Shown: piece by piece, positions 33,451 to 47,300 of the stretch
Position numbering within the stretch: the stretch's first letter is position 1
Layout: each line of letters opens with the position of its first letter
Assembly: GCA_036971615.1 (NCBI GenBank)
Contig: JAYKKR010000004.1
Span: 2,108,001 to 2,172,000 of the forward strand
Direction: 5' to 3'
Source of the DNA: Amyloporia xantha
Taxonomy: Eukaryota; Basidiomycota; Agaricomycetes; Polyporales; Adustoporiaceae
Length of the DNA: 64,000 nucleotides
The notes under the pieces: model-generated
The model's input: the letters and a program-made list of their open reading frames with translations, nothing else
What the model was told of the DNA's origin: nothing
The model's database searches: none
Made by a program: the position numbers and the translations under genes

Positions 33451-36400
33451 GGTTGGTTTCGAAAACAATCAAGATACCATGTTATTCCCGCTATATTGTC
33501 TACTCCTAATCTCATTTCTACTCCTGCGGGTGCTCCGTCCCGCTGTCCGCGCACGGGTGATGTCCAGACACTTTCCGAGACTGCCGCCATTGCCGATCCG
33601 ATAGAAGTAATTGCCGACCTGTTTGGAGTCAAGGTTAGAACCATTTGTGTGAAACCGACATTACTGACCCGTGAAAACACCTCCTTACTCGATGTCCCAA
33701 CAAACCTGTGAGAAAAACAGTACATTCGGAGGAGTTCTCTCCGGGAGGTTCATACCCTTGCAGGCTAGAAAGTACTGCTAATCATTCTTGAATGTCTCGT
33801 CGGGATGCTGTGGCGTTTTGCGCTCTATGTGCTGGAGGATCGCGGTCAGTGAGCCTTGACTGGATAAACGCGGTGGAGGCACTTCGAATGAATCAAGTAC
33901 CGAATCCTTAAAGGAGTACTGGAGACCTGCTCTACCAATCTTGACTTTGGTGGAGTATGCCGTTTGACTTGGTTTCTGGCATACAATCAGCCGCATGGCT
34001 CCATTGGAATATAAAGGCCGACCGGGAATCTGACGTTGATATCGATGAACTAGCACAGGCCGATCATTCATGGCTGGCCGATCAAATTTGAAAGCTTGTA
34101 AGTACTCATGTAAGGGCGGAGGCGCGCTACTGACTCACTTCAAACCAAACTACTAATTCGAGTCCACGCCTTGACGACCATGACCACCCATGGACGAATG
34201 GACGAGACACCTCCGCTAACGAGCACACCGTGAATTCTCCTTTTCTAGGCATTCGTGTGGGTATTCTTAGTAGAGCATCGGGGCAAGGTGTCAATCTGGA
34301 ACGCACAGCGCATGGACCGTAGGGGTCGCTGTTCCTCTAACCCCGTATGTTTGAACCGCCTGGCGCCCTGCCAGTGGCTCAACTTCGTCCTTCAATGTTC
34401 AATGTAGCGAGATCTGCAAGCTGACTTACCACTCTCAGAATGGGTGGGATCTTCGGGTGCATTAACAAAGGAAGGCTGATGTAAGAGGCACGCAGAAAGA
34501 TGGGGCTCCAGCATGCAGGAGTCGCCGTGCCTATTATTGGCAAAAGAGTGATCGGAAGGAGGGTAAAGAATACGTGGGAGCGAACGGTAGATCTCCCGTC
34601 CTCGCCATGCCGCAGTGCTTCAGCGCAAGAGGCCTCCAGAAGTAGCGCATCGTAGGGGGGCTCTGAATCTGTACGATAGATGAATTGAAAATGTTATATC
34701 GAAGGCTTCAGTGGACAGACTCGACGGGTGTGCAAAGCCGATGGTGTTGGTTGTGCGGATTCCTCCCGAAGGTCCAAGCTTGAAGCAACGCGGCATCCTC
34801 CAGCACAACCTACAGCCACCAGACAGTGCAAGAGGGTAGAGTCAACGCACTCTTCCCAGCGGAGGCCCTCTGCACGTGATTACATGTGTTATTGTCAATA
34901 ATTACGCTCCGTTTCCTGAGCTTCCAACAAAAGTTGTCGCAGAAGGCCCTCGCTCTTATTGTCTGTCTGGGGTTATTGTCTCACACTGCTGAGTGCATAG
35001 GAAATAATTTTATATAACAGCGCAGATCGGAACTGGACAATGTGAGACCCTCGGTTTCTAAACTTTAGAAATTGAGATTGAAGATGCACGCACTGGCAGA
35101 TGAATGACTACCTTCCACAAGCCCGCGAACTGGAGATTCCTTCTGTCGTTTCGCTTCAATGGTGTTAATGAGTCGAGTCGACGGTATAATGGTTGTCTGC
35201 TTATGCTTTTGATCGAATAGGACATGGCAGTACAAACGTACGGGGTTCGATTCGATCCTGTGGTGAGTGCCGGAACCCATATCACGTTTACCATCCTAAG
35301 CAAACATTGCAGCTGAACATCAAATGACTTTATTCGGGGCCATCCTAGGTATTGCGAGCGCACATTCACTCAAGCCTACTTCAGCCACACGGAGCCTTGA
35401 GCCCTGCGGCGCAGACCTATGTAATTGCAACAGCCATCTCACCAATGAAACCCGTTCTCTCTTCGTGCATTCGAAAACATGCCCTATGCAAGCACTATGC
35501 TGTTCACGGACGCATTTTGGGTCCGCCCCGAAAAATCGGACATCTTGAGCCTAGGCTACGATATCTGTAAAAGGCGCCTCAAGCCCGTGGCTTCGAACAA
35601 TAACACCTGACTGCAGGCAGTGCATTGACTAACCCCAGTCCTAGTTGAAACATTAAACATCAGCCGTTGAGATCAGCTCAGCCCAACCAGTGGTGCGTGT
35701 TTCCACAGCCAAGCATCTACATTGGATGAATTTTAAATCAACATTAACCGGACCTTCAAAATGTGATTTTATTCTGCTGATATCAAAATGCATTCAATAC
35801 GTTGTTCATATGATTTCGAATACATGGTGCGGTCAGATAGCCAAGGACGATGTTGGTCAGATGCATGTGTAAGATTTGTGGTTCGCTGATTAAACCGGAC
35901 TTGCGTTAACGTTCAAACATCTAATTGAGATCGTACAGGATAGGTGTTTTCGATCATACATGGAAAGAACTCGGACCTACACTTACGCAGATTTTGATGA
36001 CGATTGCCGCAGTTCCATCTGATATATGTGAACAATGGGTAATCGACAAAAGGCATGGCTGCCAGTGAGGTACGTTATAGATTTACTAGGCGCTGCGATG
36101 ATACCTGGTGCCACACCGTCGATGGTTCCGAACTTTGTGAATAAGACATATAATACGACCTTGAAATCAATTCTTGACCCGAACTTCCCGATAGATCACA
36201 ACTAATCTCTGATTTCATTACTCGACCTCAAACTTGCCCGATCGAACCTCATAAATGCGATCCTCTAGATTGGGTTGGAACAAACATATCGGCTGAGAAG
36301 TCAACCATAAGGTATCTTACTATGTCGTTAATGAGGTCGAACCTCAAATATTCGAGGCGGCGAAGATCACGAAGTTGGGCATTGTTGGAGGGGCCCGCTC

Positions 36401-37590
36401 TCCATGTCGCTCCATCATTCTTTGTTCACCGCTTCGTCATTCGCATTGACACGTCCATGTCTCGAGGGCACGTTCATCGTCAGGGTAAGCTCTCGTTTCT
36501 TTTTCTTCTTGCTAGGTACTTCAGCTCACCGTTCAGACTATTGCAGACGGCGAGACGGACGGCTCCCCACTGATGCATAGGAGTGCCGTTAGTGTTAGTC
36601 AGGTGTGTACATAAGCGTATTCTTTGTTTTACGCGCGACCGACTCGTGCTGTGATGCAGAAAGAAAAGAAAAGATTATGTATATACGAGTACCTACACTA
36701 GCTAAAGCTCCCCACTCACTATCCATCTACGTGCCCTATGGCATGCACGTCGTCGCTCTGACTCCTTCGCTCATCGCTGTCGGCAAGCTGGACACCCGCG
36801 TCTTCTGTCCTCTCGCTGGACTGCACCCCTGCTGAAGCCGAACGCACCTTTCATTTGTCTCGCTAGACTCAGACGGTGCGTCTGGGGCTTCGCTCCGTAC
36901 GAAAGATTGGCGCTGCAGTGCCGCAGTAGGGGCCAGACGTCAGGGCAACGGACTAACTGCCCGACGCGACGTAGGTAGAGGGATGCAGTGGGGCATACCT
37001 CGTCAAGATTGGATGGAGCGAGTTTGAACTCGCTCGCTAGGGCGCCGACTGACTCGTGTTCGAACGTCGAGAGGAGAGGAATAGGCCCTCTGTGTCACAC
37101 TGAGTGCCCTTATTTGGTTTCCGACGATGTCTCTGGCTCCGAGTCCTCAGGCAGTGCCTTCTGCCCTGCTTGTTTCATCCGCCTGTTGCAATAGTAATCA
37201 GACAGCCTGATTGGGATCGAGCTGTGCCGAGCTCCGAGCCCATATGGACGATCGAGAGTGCCGGGCATGTTCGAGAGGTGTATGCATCTGAGCTTTTCAT
37301 GGGCATTGTAGATATATGAAATCGTTGGCTAATTTTTGCATTTCCCACACATTCTCGCAGGCGCTCAGTTCACCATTCTACGATGGCAAATCTACACACA
37401 AGTTCTGATATTTATCTAGAGCAAAGCAAAAATGGAAAGGCTGAGCGCAATAGGAGAGCGGCTCGGAGGCGTCATGTCAGAAGGGTTTGCGGGGGAAAAG
37501 AGAGGGGCGAGACAAACCAGCACACCTTTAAATCCCTTGTCACAGAGTGGCGCACCAAAGTTGCACATTACCCAAGAGAAACTACACAGC
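33451..37590. other. No supported gene
   Basis: Downstream of the DUF262 gene a plus-strand coding-like stretch at 33,490-33,634 ends at a GTTAGA donor-like site and could be an extra 3' exon, but I could not splice it cleanly. A 97-codon minus frame at 34,071-33,778 is unrecognised. The rest has short chance frames only. A 20-base near-palindrome (GAGCGAGTTTGAACTCGCTC) lies at 37,016-37,035. Confidence 0.35.
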
Positions 37591-38130
37591 GCCGTCAGCA
37601 CCGACGACGTTTGGGAACCGTGCGCTCCAATCTAGCGAGCCAGGGTGAGTATTTGCTGGAGGTTGTGAAAATTCGCACTTACTCCGTGTCATCCGGAGCG
37701 ACTCTTCGACGAGGTTCAGAACGAAGGCCGTACGGTTTCGAGGTGGCAGCCACTGGTGCTACTTCGATCGGGCGCTTCGGTGCAGACATTGCTGCCGCTC
37801 TTTCCTTTGTGGTCGACGTAGGGTTCGCGGTGCTTGCAGCTTGAGCGCCTGCCCCCGCCGGCTTGCGTTGGGTGGGCGCACGTCGGGTGTACATCAAACG
37901 ATGTGGTTTGCAACGAGATTTCTTCGTTGTCTTGTGCTCCGGCCCCTTGAGCTCGTCCTGACCGCCATTGTTTTCCTCCTCCGCGGTACTCACCTCTTGT
38001 CCCTGATGCCCCCCTGGTCCTCTCCATGCTTATGCCGCATCCTGTTTTTCACAACTTGTCCCTCTGATTCCTTGCCTCCCATGTCAGCGTGAATGTCCTC
38101 CACCCTCCTGGCGATAGAGGTGTCGGGGAA
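37591..38130 (-). CDS. Possible small basic protein, partial model
   Basis: An exon on the minus strand runs through KKSRCKPHRLMYTRRAPTQR and PYGLRSEPRRRVAPDDTE, then a GTAAGT donor at about 37,680. A CTCGCTAG acceptor follows, and the next exon ends quickly with LERTVPKRRRC and a stop near 37,595. The C-terminal KRRR could be a nuclear signal. An upstream exon with DMGGKESEGQVVKN is in another frame and I could not join it. Function unknown; it may be a gene remnant. Confidence 0.3.
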
Positions 38131-38323
38131 GAGAAGGGCGTCCACGAAACAGTACTAATGGGATATCCTTCAGTGTCGTCATTGTCAGAGCTCTGCTCGG
38201 TAAGGACTGCATTGTGCAGCAGGTTATCAAACTGGAAGTCGACCTGTACTTGTGCAATAACGGCTGTGAAGGAGAATAAATCATCAGACTGAAACCAAAG
38301 GATAAAGATAGTGCTTTGTGTTG

Positions 38324-38500
38324 GTGACGCCGGCTACAAGGAGTCTGCCCGAGATTCCAAGCCTGAATTCTCGCAACTTCATCCATTGCAAACCAAGAGA
38401 AGGGGGTGATGTAGTGATGCTGGCTACAAGGAGTCCGCCCGAGTTTCCAAGCCTGAACCCTCGCAACTTTATCCATTGCAGCCAGACATCGCGAGGGTGC
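38324..38500. repeat. Tandem duplication with 90-bp period
   Basis: The words GGCTACAAGGAGTC, GCCCGAG, TCCAAGCCTGAA and CTCGCAACTT-ATCCATTGCA occur twice in order, starting near 38,324 and 38,414, with about ten mismatches. The period of 90 keeps any frame. Confidence 0.8.
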
Positions 38501-38624
38501 AAGGTGCAAAAAAAACACAAACCTGACATCTCGTTCAAAGAGCTTCCATACCCAACCTTGGCGGTGGACTGAGGGGCTACGGGTGGTCGAAGAAGCAATG
38601 GCAATGCTTATATGTGGACGCGAC

Positions 38625-38686
38625 GCGACGCGTCGCAGTTGATTAAACAAGGTAAACACGTGACTGAGCACAACGCGACGCGTCGC
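38625..38686. promoter_or_regulatory. Two copies of the 12-bp palindrome GCGACGCGTCGC
   Basis: Perfect palindromes at 38,625-38,636 and 38,675-38,686, spaced exactly 50 bases. Each contains ACGCGT, the MluI cell-cycle box bound by MBF-type APSES factors in fungi. Two more ACGCGT cores lie at about 40,007-40,030. No gene with a clear start lies nearby, so a regulatory role is speculative. Confidence 0.35.
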
Positions 38687-38803
38687 GAATCCGCCATCAT
38701 AAACTCGACCTAGCGAATTTACCTTCCAGAATCACAGTACAAGCAGCGTGAATCCACCATCATAGATTCGACCTAGCAGATTTACCTTCGAGAATCATGA
38801 CAT
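38685..38803. repeat. Diverged direct repeat, 63-bp period
   Basis: GAATCCGCCATCATAAACTC (from 38,687) and GAATCCACCATCATAGATTC (from 38,750) begin two copies that continue through CGACCTAGC, ATTTACCTTC and AGAATCA. Confidence 0.75.
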
Positions 38804-41800
38804 GCGAATCGTCCCTTGCAAATTGCCTCGTCTGAATCAGACAAGCCCAATTCGCCTAGCCAGGTGATTCGCCCTTGGGGATTCGGATACGATCGGACGC
38901 CGTCGTACCGGATATTTTGAGACTTAGGTTAAAGAAAAATGCTCGAAAATCTTTATTTTCGCAACGTGAAGGTCTACCAGCTCATACATGCTCACTTGGA
39001 GGCGGGAAGATGTTAGACTCAGAGTTAAAGTATGACATCGAACATCAGCAAAAGCCCGAAACGGTAAACTAAGTTAAACTACGTAGATAAACCATACCTG
39101 CCTCACCTACCAAACCTGTCCGGTGACAGGTTCTTTGTAATTAACATCTATCCCATTGAGTAGATTACCGCTTGTCCTTCCTCACCAGGGGTAACGCGAT
39201 GACACAAGCTCCGCTCGAGAAGATCACCGATTGGGAAATGTCTGAACATGCTTGAACTGTGCTTGGCGAATTGGGAAACGCCTGCACAACCAGTTGCCGA
39301 TATGAAAACTGCCTGACTATCATTGTATGCAACGTTGTTGATGCAATTGGATGAAAATGCATGTTATATATTTGTATATAGGTAGTGTAATACTCAAACT
39401 TGGTGCTAATTATAAGCACGGTAGTAAAATATCAATATACCATATGGTCACTCGTCTCGAGATGCAGTGCGCCAGTCATCCCGCCCGCCACCTATAGGTC
39501 GACCGTTATGGGAATGGAGTTGGCTCAGCGACGTAGAGGCGGACACTATAAAATGCAGAAAAAATATCAACAGCTATCTGTCAGATGGGGCTGGTGAAGA
39601 ACTTACATGGTAATATATGCGCCTATGTCGCTCCATATATGCACATATAACGCGACACTCAGGATGTGCAGTGTACGTGTTCTACGCAGCTGTATAAAAA
39701 TATAAAAAAGAAACATATTCCTACATTCTGTGGTGCGAAAAGTGTAAGAATAATGTCCCGCTCATGGCACAGCAAGCGTGCAGCTTACGGTATACAAGAC
39801 GGGCCCGGCTCTGCAGCAGGCACACCAAATTGACGACTCCGGCAGAATAGAGGCAAAAAGGAGAAATCCAGGATGTGAATAGTGGACAGTCGATAATGCA
39901 GATGGTGGTAGTAAGAAATCAAGTTTGTTTTGGGTCGTCGAACCGTTCAATCGCGCTTCTTATAGCAAGAAACTTCGGAGAACATCGGACGCGCCTTGAA
40001 AGCTTGACGCGTTACGTCATTGCAGCGACGCGTCGGAGTCACATGTCTGCCATCCCATCGCTGAGGACCTTCAAGTTCACTGGTTCAGACACATACAACC
40101 CCTCGAGCCCTGCTTTCCTCATATCTTCTGGTGAAAGTCTCGCAACTACGAAAGCTAGCCAAGACTCGACAAAGATTTTCTGGTCTGACAATACTTGAAT
40201 ACATACTTCCAATTGGCTTTGACACTCGACTCCTTCTCCTCGCTCTTCCGAACGACCGAAGGTCGTTGGTCAAGGATTGCCTCTCCGTATTAGCATGAGG
40301 GCACCGTCAGGTGAGTTTGAGACATCTTGCAAATTTTTGCCTTGAGCGTGTCTAGAGAATGGCCTCGGGTAGGAGCGATTAGCATACTTGGAGGATGGTT
40401 GGGATGGCGAGGATGAGAAGGTGGCTGCTGATCACGCTTCTCTGGGAACAGCTTGCCTTTCTTCTCTGAAGGTGTGTCAAGCTGTTTCTCCCTCTGATGA
40501 CCACAAATTGGATAGAGAAATTTCATTCCTGGTTATTTAAACGAAAATGCACTTCGTCTCGTTCTTAGCAGAACTCCTTATTTTCATGTTATGAAACTCA
40601 ATTCTGATACTTGGACGGCTTGTAATTACAGTATACAGCACGTACGAATAACACGATGTGCATACACACATATAATTTTATGCCATGTCATTGGTGCTCC
40701 GATCTACTTATGCAAGATGCGAGCAGCACCCATTCTATGACTGAAAACATAGGCATTTCCGAGCCATCCTGGCTATGAAATGTCTACTCTGGGAAACCCT
40801 TACCCAATACCTCAAAGACTTGTCAATCCACCCCGAGGACGCCTTGCATTTATCTAGCATTGCCGGACTTTTCCGAGCATGATCTACCGGGCCGCGTCTG
40901 ACCTACCACTCCGTGCTAGGCAATCTATCTGCACTTTTGCTGATGAATATTATATGCGAGATCATCAGCGAAAGGTTAGATCGGACGTCTAGGGTGAGAT
41001 CAAAGCCCTTCATAAGAGGACTTAGATGTTGAACGTGACTTCTATTCAGATGTCCGGAGTTATATTCAATCTCAAAGGCGATATCGTACACGATAGGTGG
41101 GTCGACCATATTCTTCAATGCATCGCGGGATTGCCGCCTACCTCTCCCCAATCTCACTGCAGAGTGTCCGCCCCAGCACTCCGCGATACCCTACAGAGAG
41201 GACTGCAAGTCTCGAGATGTACTTGATACAATTGGCAAGTATACAATTCGAGCTTTCCACGGCGAATCGGTCAACACTGTATTCTCGGAAGGTATGAAGG
41301 CAAGAAGGAGACTTTCCATTATTCTGGAAAGCCGTTAGCGACTGATTCCTGATCATGGCACCATGTATTCGAAATCACGTACCAAATAAGGAGTACCGGA
41401 GAAGCACTGGGGCATACCTCTGATGGCTATCCGGGAGCCAGTGTTACGTGACCCGTCTTGGACGATGCCTCCGTTCGAGAGCTGTGGGCACAAGCCGTTG
41501 GATGTTAAAAATGGATGGTAAGTTTCCACTGGCCGTCGAAACTCCCCCCACCCCTGGGAAGCCGCTAATTATGAGGCCAGCATGGTCACTTGGGTCGGTC
41601 ACAAGAACAGAATAGAAGAGAAGACACGGCACAGCACTCCAGTCTAACGAATGAATGGATGGATGTATTATTCTACAACTGTATGATGACTTTTGGAATA
41701 TGTATCGAATGTCTGACCACGCTACGTACTCCTGAAGTTGTCCGAAGAACCGGGCCTGGGGTCTGCACCATCGCCGTGGATCCAAAAGTAGGGATCAAGT

Positions 41801-42442
41801 CTATGTCTGGGTATAGTACAAGGAATGGAAGGAAACAGATCGGAAACGACAGCAGGTCGAAGGGTAAGGCGAGGAAGCGGATGTGGGTCAAGCGAAAATG
41901 ACAATGGCAACGATAGATACGATCGTGCCCCAAATCGACGCTACAGCGGCAAAAAGTCTACGAAAGGGGCTTATACGACGAACAGAGACCACGCTCTAGC
42001 GAGTCACCTGCAGAAGCATGCGCATGTGCAGAGAAGTCGGTGGGATGCGGCGAAAGCGAGCAGCCAGCCTGGGAGAGAAGGGGTGGGAGGGGAAGCGAGT
42101 GTGATGACCGAGCACGGAAGCCGAGCCTGCGTATGCTGTGCGCTCGTAGTGATGAAGCCCTAAAAGTACATGGGGCCGCGCGGATCCGCTGCGACCGCAG
42201 GAGTAGAAGTTCAGGGGGGTAAAATGAAGTTGCAGGTGCTGGTGACGACGGTGAGAGAGGATGAACAAGTGACTATGCGAAAGCGGATGCGGTCTCGAGA
42301 GCAAGCAAGATGATGGAGGATGGGGAATGTGAACGTGCATTCGGGGCAAGAAGAGGAATGCACATGAAAAAGCAAGGAGAACAAGGGGGTGGCAGAGCGA
42401 CAGGGAATGACAACCGATGTGGCAAGATAGATAGTGACCTAT
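38804..42442. other. No supported gene
   Basis: Mixed composition with short open frames on both strands, none recognisable and none with a consistent splice pattern. AT-rich patches lie at 39,320-39,760 and 40,520-40,680. Confidence 0.4.
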
Positions 42443-44373
42443 TCAGTATTCCGGTCGCTTGAACTTGTCCGAGATAGCATGGGGATCGGTATCGTAACTC
42501 TCGACATCCTTGACGATTCTGCTCGTTACGTCATATTGAACGAATGACGGATCCGAGGTTACCGTCTCGGAGATAGCTGCAAAGGTCTCCATCTGTACAT
42601 GCATAATGTCAGATCGTATTCAAGGATGCTTTCATCAAAACATTCGTGGAACAGCAATTGTAGAAGACGTAACGGCGAAATGAAATGAAGGGGAAGGTGA
42701 CGAGCACAACATGGCTAACCTGGACATGCACCCCATTTTTCTTGTCGTTCATAGATACCGCAGGGCCGCCGCGGCTGCGTCTAAATGCGAGTGTTGACGC
42801 CATGGTCGAACTATACACGGCAGTCAGGAGTGCATTATACAGGACTTTGGCCAAGCGACTTACCCAAACACCTCTGCACCGGGAGACGTGTAGTTGCTGA
42901 GCCGACGTACAACGCGGCATGCGACAATCTGGAATGTATCGATGTCAAATCTTACGAGCCCATGATCCACGCATTGTAGTACCACTTACCGTCGATGCAA
43001 TCGCGGCAGGTACGTTCGCGATGATAGACATGACCGCATTGAGATTGAGCATCATGAAGATCTATCGTACGACAAATGACAGGATCAGTTTCAATCATGC
43101 TCGCGAGGGCTGTCGCATGATCCGACACGTACCGTCGCCAGCAAATTCGCCAGGAACCTACGCATATAACGAGCAGTCCATTAGTCGCCACATCACGGCC
43201 ACGTCAAACAGACACTTACGCAATGATGAAAAAGATGAGGCCGTCACCGAAGATGAGCTGCACAATGCGGCTCTGGTCCTTACGGCGCGTCGGGAACGCG
43301 AGCTTCCACGCAGTGAGCACAAGCACGATGAAGTCGAACGTCATCGAGTAAATGAAAGTCGCCGCGAGGATGGTGTTGTCCGTGTCCGTGATGGTACAGC
43401 CCGCGCCTGGGATCCAGGCAGCTTCGATGAGAATACCTGCCAAAAGGAAGGATGGTCCGTTAGGGCGTCGGAGAGAGGGGAGAGAAACAGAGGCAATCAA
43501 GGATACATGCCATGGAGAAGGAGCGACCAGTGCCCAAGGATGAGGAGCACTAGTGGGACGACAATGTACCACACTTGTGACCACACTGCCATACTAGCGA
43601 ACCCAAAACGACATTAGCAAGTGAATATATGCACATATAGGTATGGGAGCTGACGTTCGCAGTGACAGGTTGATGCTCGCAAGCCCGATGGCTGCATTGC
43701 CGAAGACCTTGAAAGGAATGGATGAATAAAGCTTCTTCAAAAAGACCCCACGGTCGCTTGTATACCTGGTTGTAGGTGTACAGGGCTTGACAATTCACCG
43801 GTCTGTTAGCGCGAATGAGCTGTTTTCAGAGACGCGTGTGGTGCTGCATCAAATGCACATACACAGTCACATTCAACGCGACAGCGCTATAAGAGCAACG
43901 AGCATGGGTATAAGTGGATGGACTCTCCGAGGTGCTAACCACGACTTACATGCCGATCAAGGCAAACAGCAGGAAGTATCGACCGGCGAAGTAGAATACC
44001 TGCGTTTTCGTCAACATACAGCGCTTCCGCACGCGTGAGGACTGCTGACCATCGGCCATCTGAACCTTTTCTTGCCAGATATGAAGTCCCAATCAAATGG
44101 GAGTGATGTGAAGAACTCCCATCTGGGTGATAAGCCCACCTCAGTTCCTCGCAGGTTCCTCACCTACATTGACGCGTTACTCACATGTAGAGTCCCAGCA
44201 GCGTGTGCATGAATCTACTGAACGCGACTGAAAAGACCATGCAAACGCATCAGTTCCGTGCTTTGATTTTGAGGTTGGCAACATGAGGCTACAGCCGCAC
44301 CGAGCGGGGCCACTAGTCGATCGTACTGACCTCCGTCCTTGGCGATCTCCGCATCTGATTTCCAGTCAACCAT
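42443..44373 (-). CDS. Seven-helix membrane protein of unknown function, copy 1
   Basis: Starts at 44,373 with MVDWKSDAEIAKDG, then a series of very short exons separated by 50-70-base introns; the stop TGA is at 42,443-42,445. Reconstructed segments in order: VAFSRFMHTLLGLYIWEFF, PFDWDFISGKKRFRWPM, FYFAGRYFLLFALIG, NCQALYTYNQVFGNAAIGLA, MAVWSQVWYIVVPLVLLI, ILIEAAWIPGAGCTITDTDN, FIYSMTFDFIVLVLTAWKL and VQLIFGDGLIFFIIA. This is a polytopic membrane protein of about seven helices in a family expanded in Agaricomycetes, often on cell membranes by prediction, with no known ligand or activity. The cytoplasmic tail ends with SDKFKRPEY. A paralogue lies at 53,196-54,951 on the same strand, with a regulator gene between them in the opposite orientation. 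No lesion was found in the exons I traced. Confidence 0.78.
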
Positions 44374-47300
44374 CTTGGCGACCCTCTACGACGTGGTGGT
44401 ACTAGTAGGGACGGTGGGCGAGTGCCGGGCACGAAAGGGGCGGATGTGACTCAAGTAGGGATACCGAGGCGACGGAAGGGAATGCGGGGGCAAGAGGGCC
44501 TATATAGGCATGAGTGTTGGTGCAGAAGAGGAGCATGCCTCGCACGGAAAAGGAAGCGAAGGCCTCTGCCTGTGAACATCTACTTCCAGTCTCGGGCTTC
44601 GAGACCCCTGCCGACCCTGCCCTCACATGTTCCACCATCAGATTCCGCGTATGGCTTGCACCCACAACCTCCCAAGAACCAACCGCAACAGTATGTAGGA
44701 TGTACCGATTCAAGTCGCGTTACCCGCCTGTCGGACGCTTTGGAAAAGGGCTCTCAAGCACTTTGTACTGGAAGCTGTGTTGTCGGACAATAGCACATAT
44801 TCCATGGATGGCAGACCTTCCGAGGAGTGCTGAGAAGTGCTGAGAACGGCCGTAATTTGATGGACATTCATGAGGTACGCCCACTGTCTATAAAAGGCTA
44901 TCAGATTGGTTCTAAATCTGGCACATTTCCGGAGACTTGTCCGGGAAGCAACCTTATGATTATAATACTACGTTGTGATTCAACCAGTACAGCATCTGCA
45001 CCGGTACTAGCATCTGTATCAATGTTGCCTTCTCCACCAAAATCAAGGAGCTCATAATAAGCTCCATCTCAACCTAGCTCTGCTGCGATTTGGACTGTCA
45101 GTCCGCCACTTTGTAGCTGAAGAGTCGAAGAGGTCACCAAGCTTGACAGACAGACTTGTGAGTTTAAACTGCCGTCAGTTTTCTGACATGAAACAGGACT
45201 TTCGCGCAATGACTTGAAAATCGTTATTGCTACTTACATGTGGCTGCCGTGCGAAAAGTCTAGGCAATTTTTCGTCGAACGACTGGTCGTCGAATATTCA
45301 CATTAGTCATCTCAACAACTAATGCGACCAGTCGCCGACCGGCACAACACTGCTCTGGATGGATGCGGACGTAGGCCGTGCTCGTCTCCAAAAAGCCTAG
45401 CTCGGGCTGATGCCGACGCTACATGCTCAACCGGCGTCTTTGAGTATCGGTGTTTGCAAAACGGTGTACACCACTCGCTCTTCACAGGGACCAACGCTTG
45501 ACAGAATTGTGAAGGAGTGAAATTTTATGGTTTCCAAATATGCGAGCCGTGGCAGCAAATTGACAGCAGCCGTGTCTGATGGGATGTGCCACGGCCCCCC
45601 ATTTCAGAAATAGCTGGAGAGGTACACGATCTTCCTCTTTCCGGGGACATCAGGTAAAGCCACAACGTTATCCTCCCACTCAGCGAACTCGGCAGGCAGG
45701 CCTCGACAGGAGGGAGGCCGGACTGCCTAAAGTCGTTGCAGAGATGGTGTCCGTTGTCACGACCGCCCCGGCAATGCGTCTACCCATTCCACGCAAACGG
45801 CGTGGATATGGCGGGTTCATTTTTCTATTCTCTCGACACGAAGTCGTACTTGCCACAAGGCCTGTGTGGTCTCAGCCGGTCCCACTCCAAGCCTTGGCTC
45901 CTCTGCATCCTGGGTCCAGTTACGTGACGCAGTCAAATAAGCTCATCAGGAATTTGCTGTCAGTGTCAGCGCGCATCTTTGGATAATTGCAAGAGAGCGC
46001 CGGAATGCTTCTGGAAACCTGATCCATCAGAGGGCCACTGTCATTGTCAATATACTCAGCTGGAGTGTGGCAGACTCTGTTAGGCTACTCTGCTGCCGTT
46101 GCTTTCGACGTTGGGCGTCCGCCAAGGGCCAGATCTGCAGGGGTGTGTATTTACACTCAGGTGTGCAGTGTGGCCCCGGCATCTCAACTCGACGGTTAGG
46201 ATCATCAGCGTTCTCGGAAATACAACTCTCATCCCCGACACATCCCCGACAATTTCTGCAATTGGGAGCGAGCAGTAAAAATTTGGCATCTTTTTCGTTC
46301 CGACGCCCTGTCGGGCTTCTATGCCTCTTCTCCGCTCAGAATTACTGGAGTTCTGGGTGACAGCGGTAGGGTCCACAGTATATGGGCTTCGCCCCAACGT
46401 TATCGTTAAACTCCAGTATGACATAACCTCAGGACCGCAGAAGCAGAACCGTGACTAACCGCAAACGAAGTGTGGCACTTATCTCAGTTATCTAGGCACT
46501 TTGTTCGGCATCGTCGGGCTGCTCATTGGATTGGCTTCGAACGGGTTGGCTTCGAACGCCTCCGCATGGGATCATGTCTCACAATCATCGTGGCCGCGGA
46601 GGGTTCCAAGACCCCGGCTGATACCCCAAGAGCCTCAGTCCCTTAAGGTCCGAACATAGGGCAAAAAAATCGAAAATATTCGATCCAAAGGGCCAAAATT
46701 TGGGCCATACGAACTCGCGAAGAGGACAAAGGTGGTAGGAGATGTTCACGCGCTCCGTCGTGTGTGTCACATACACATTAAACGCGTGATGAGCGCCTGG
46801 CACGCGGCGCAGGAAATTGGGCTGGGGACACTGTTTCAGCCTAGAATTAATTTACACAGGGTTGTTACGATCTCGCTGACGGATTCCTGTTGTCCGCATG
46901 GAAACCCGAGAGCTCTGGTCGATTTCACAATCCATAACTTGCTACGGATGAACCAGCGATGATCTGCCAGCGCTGATTGAGGCCCATATAGCTAAGCGAA
47001 TCTGCAAAAATCGCTGTTGTGTCCCTGCTCGTGCGACCGGGTCTGCAATTAACAACAACTTCCATGGAACCATCGACGATTCCGCCTGCTATAGACTAGT
47101 CTGGGAAGTGTCGCGAGCTCTGCAGTTTACATGCAGCTGTTTTGAGACCGTAAAGTTCCGATTTCACGGGTTATGTTGAGTCCGAGCTGGGATTGTTGCC
47201 GAAAGGGAGAGACGCTGGCTGTGTATCCTTCGAAATTGGTATTGCGGGTGCCAATATTCCTCCTACCTGCAGACTGGCATGGCTGAGGCATGGCTAAGGA

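Noticed and set aside
35220..35280. Possible tRNA T-arm (GGTTCGATTCGATCC)
   Set aside because: No matching acceptor, D or anticodon arms could be found around it.
41444..41785. 113-codon minus-strand frame
   Set aside because: No recognisable motif and no neighbouring exons in phase.
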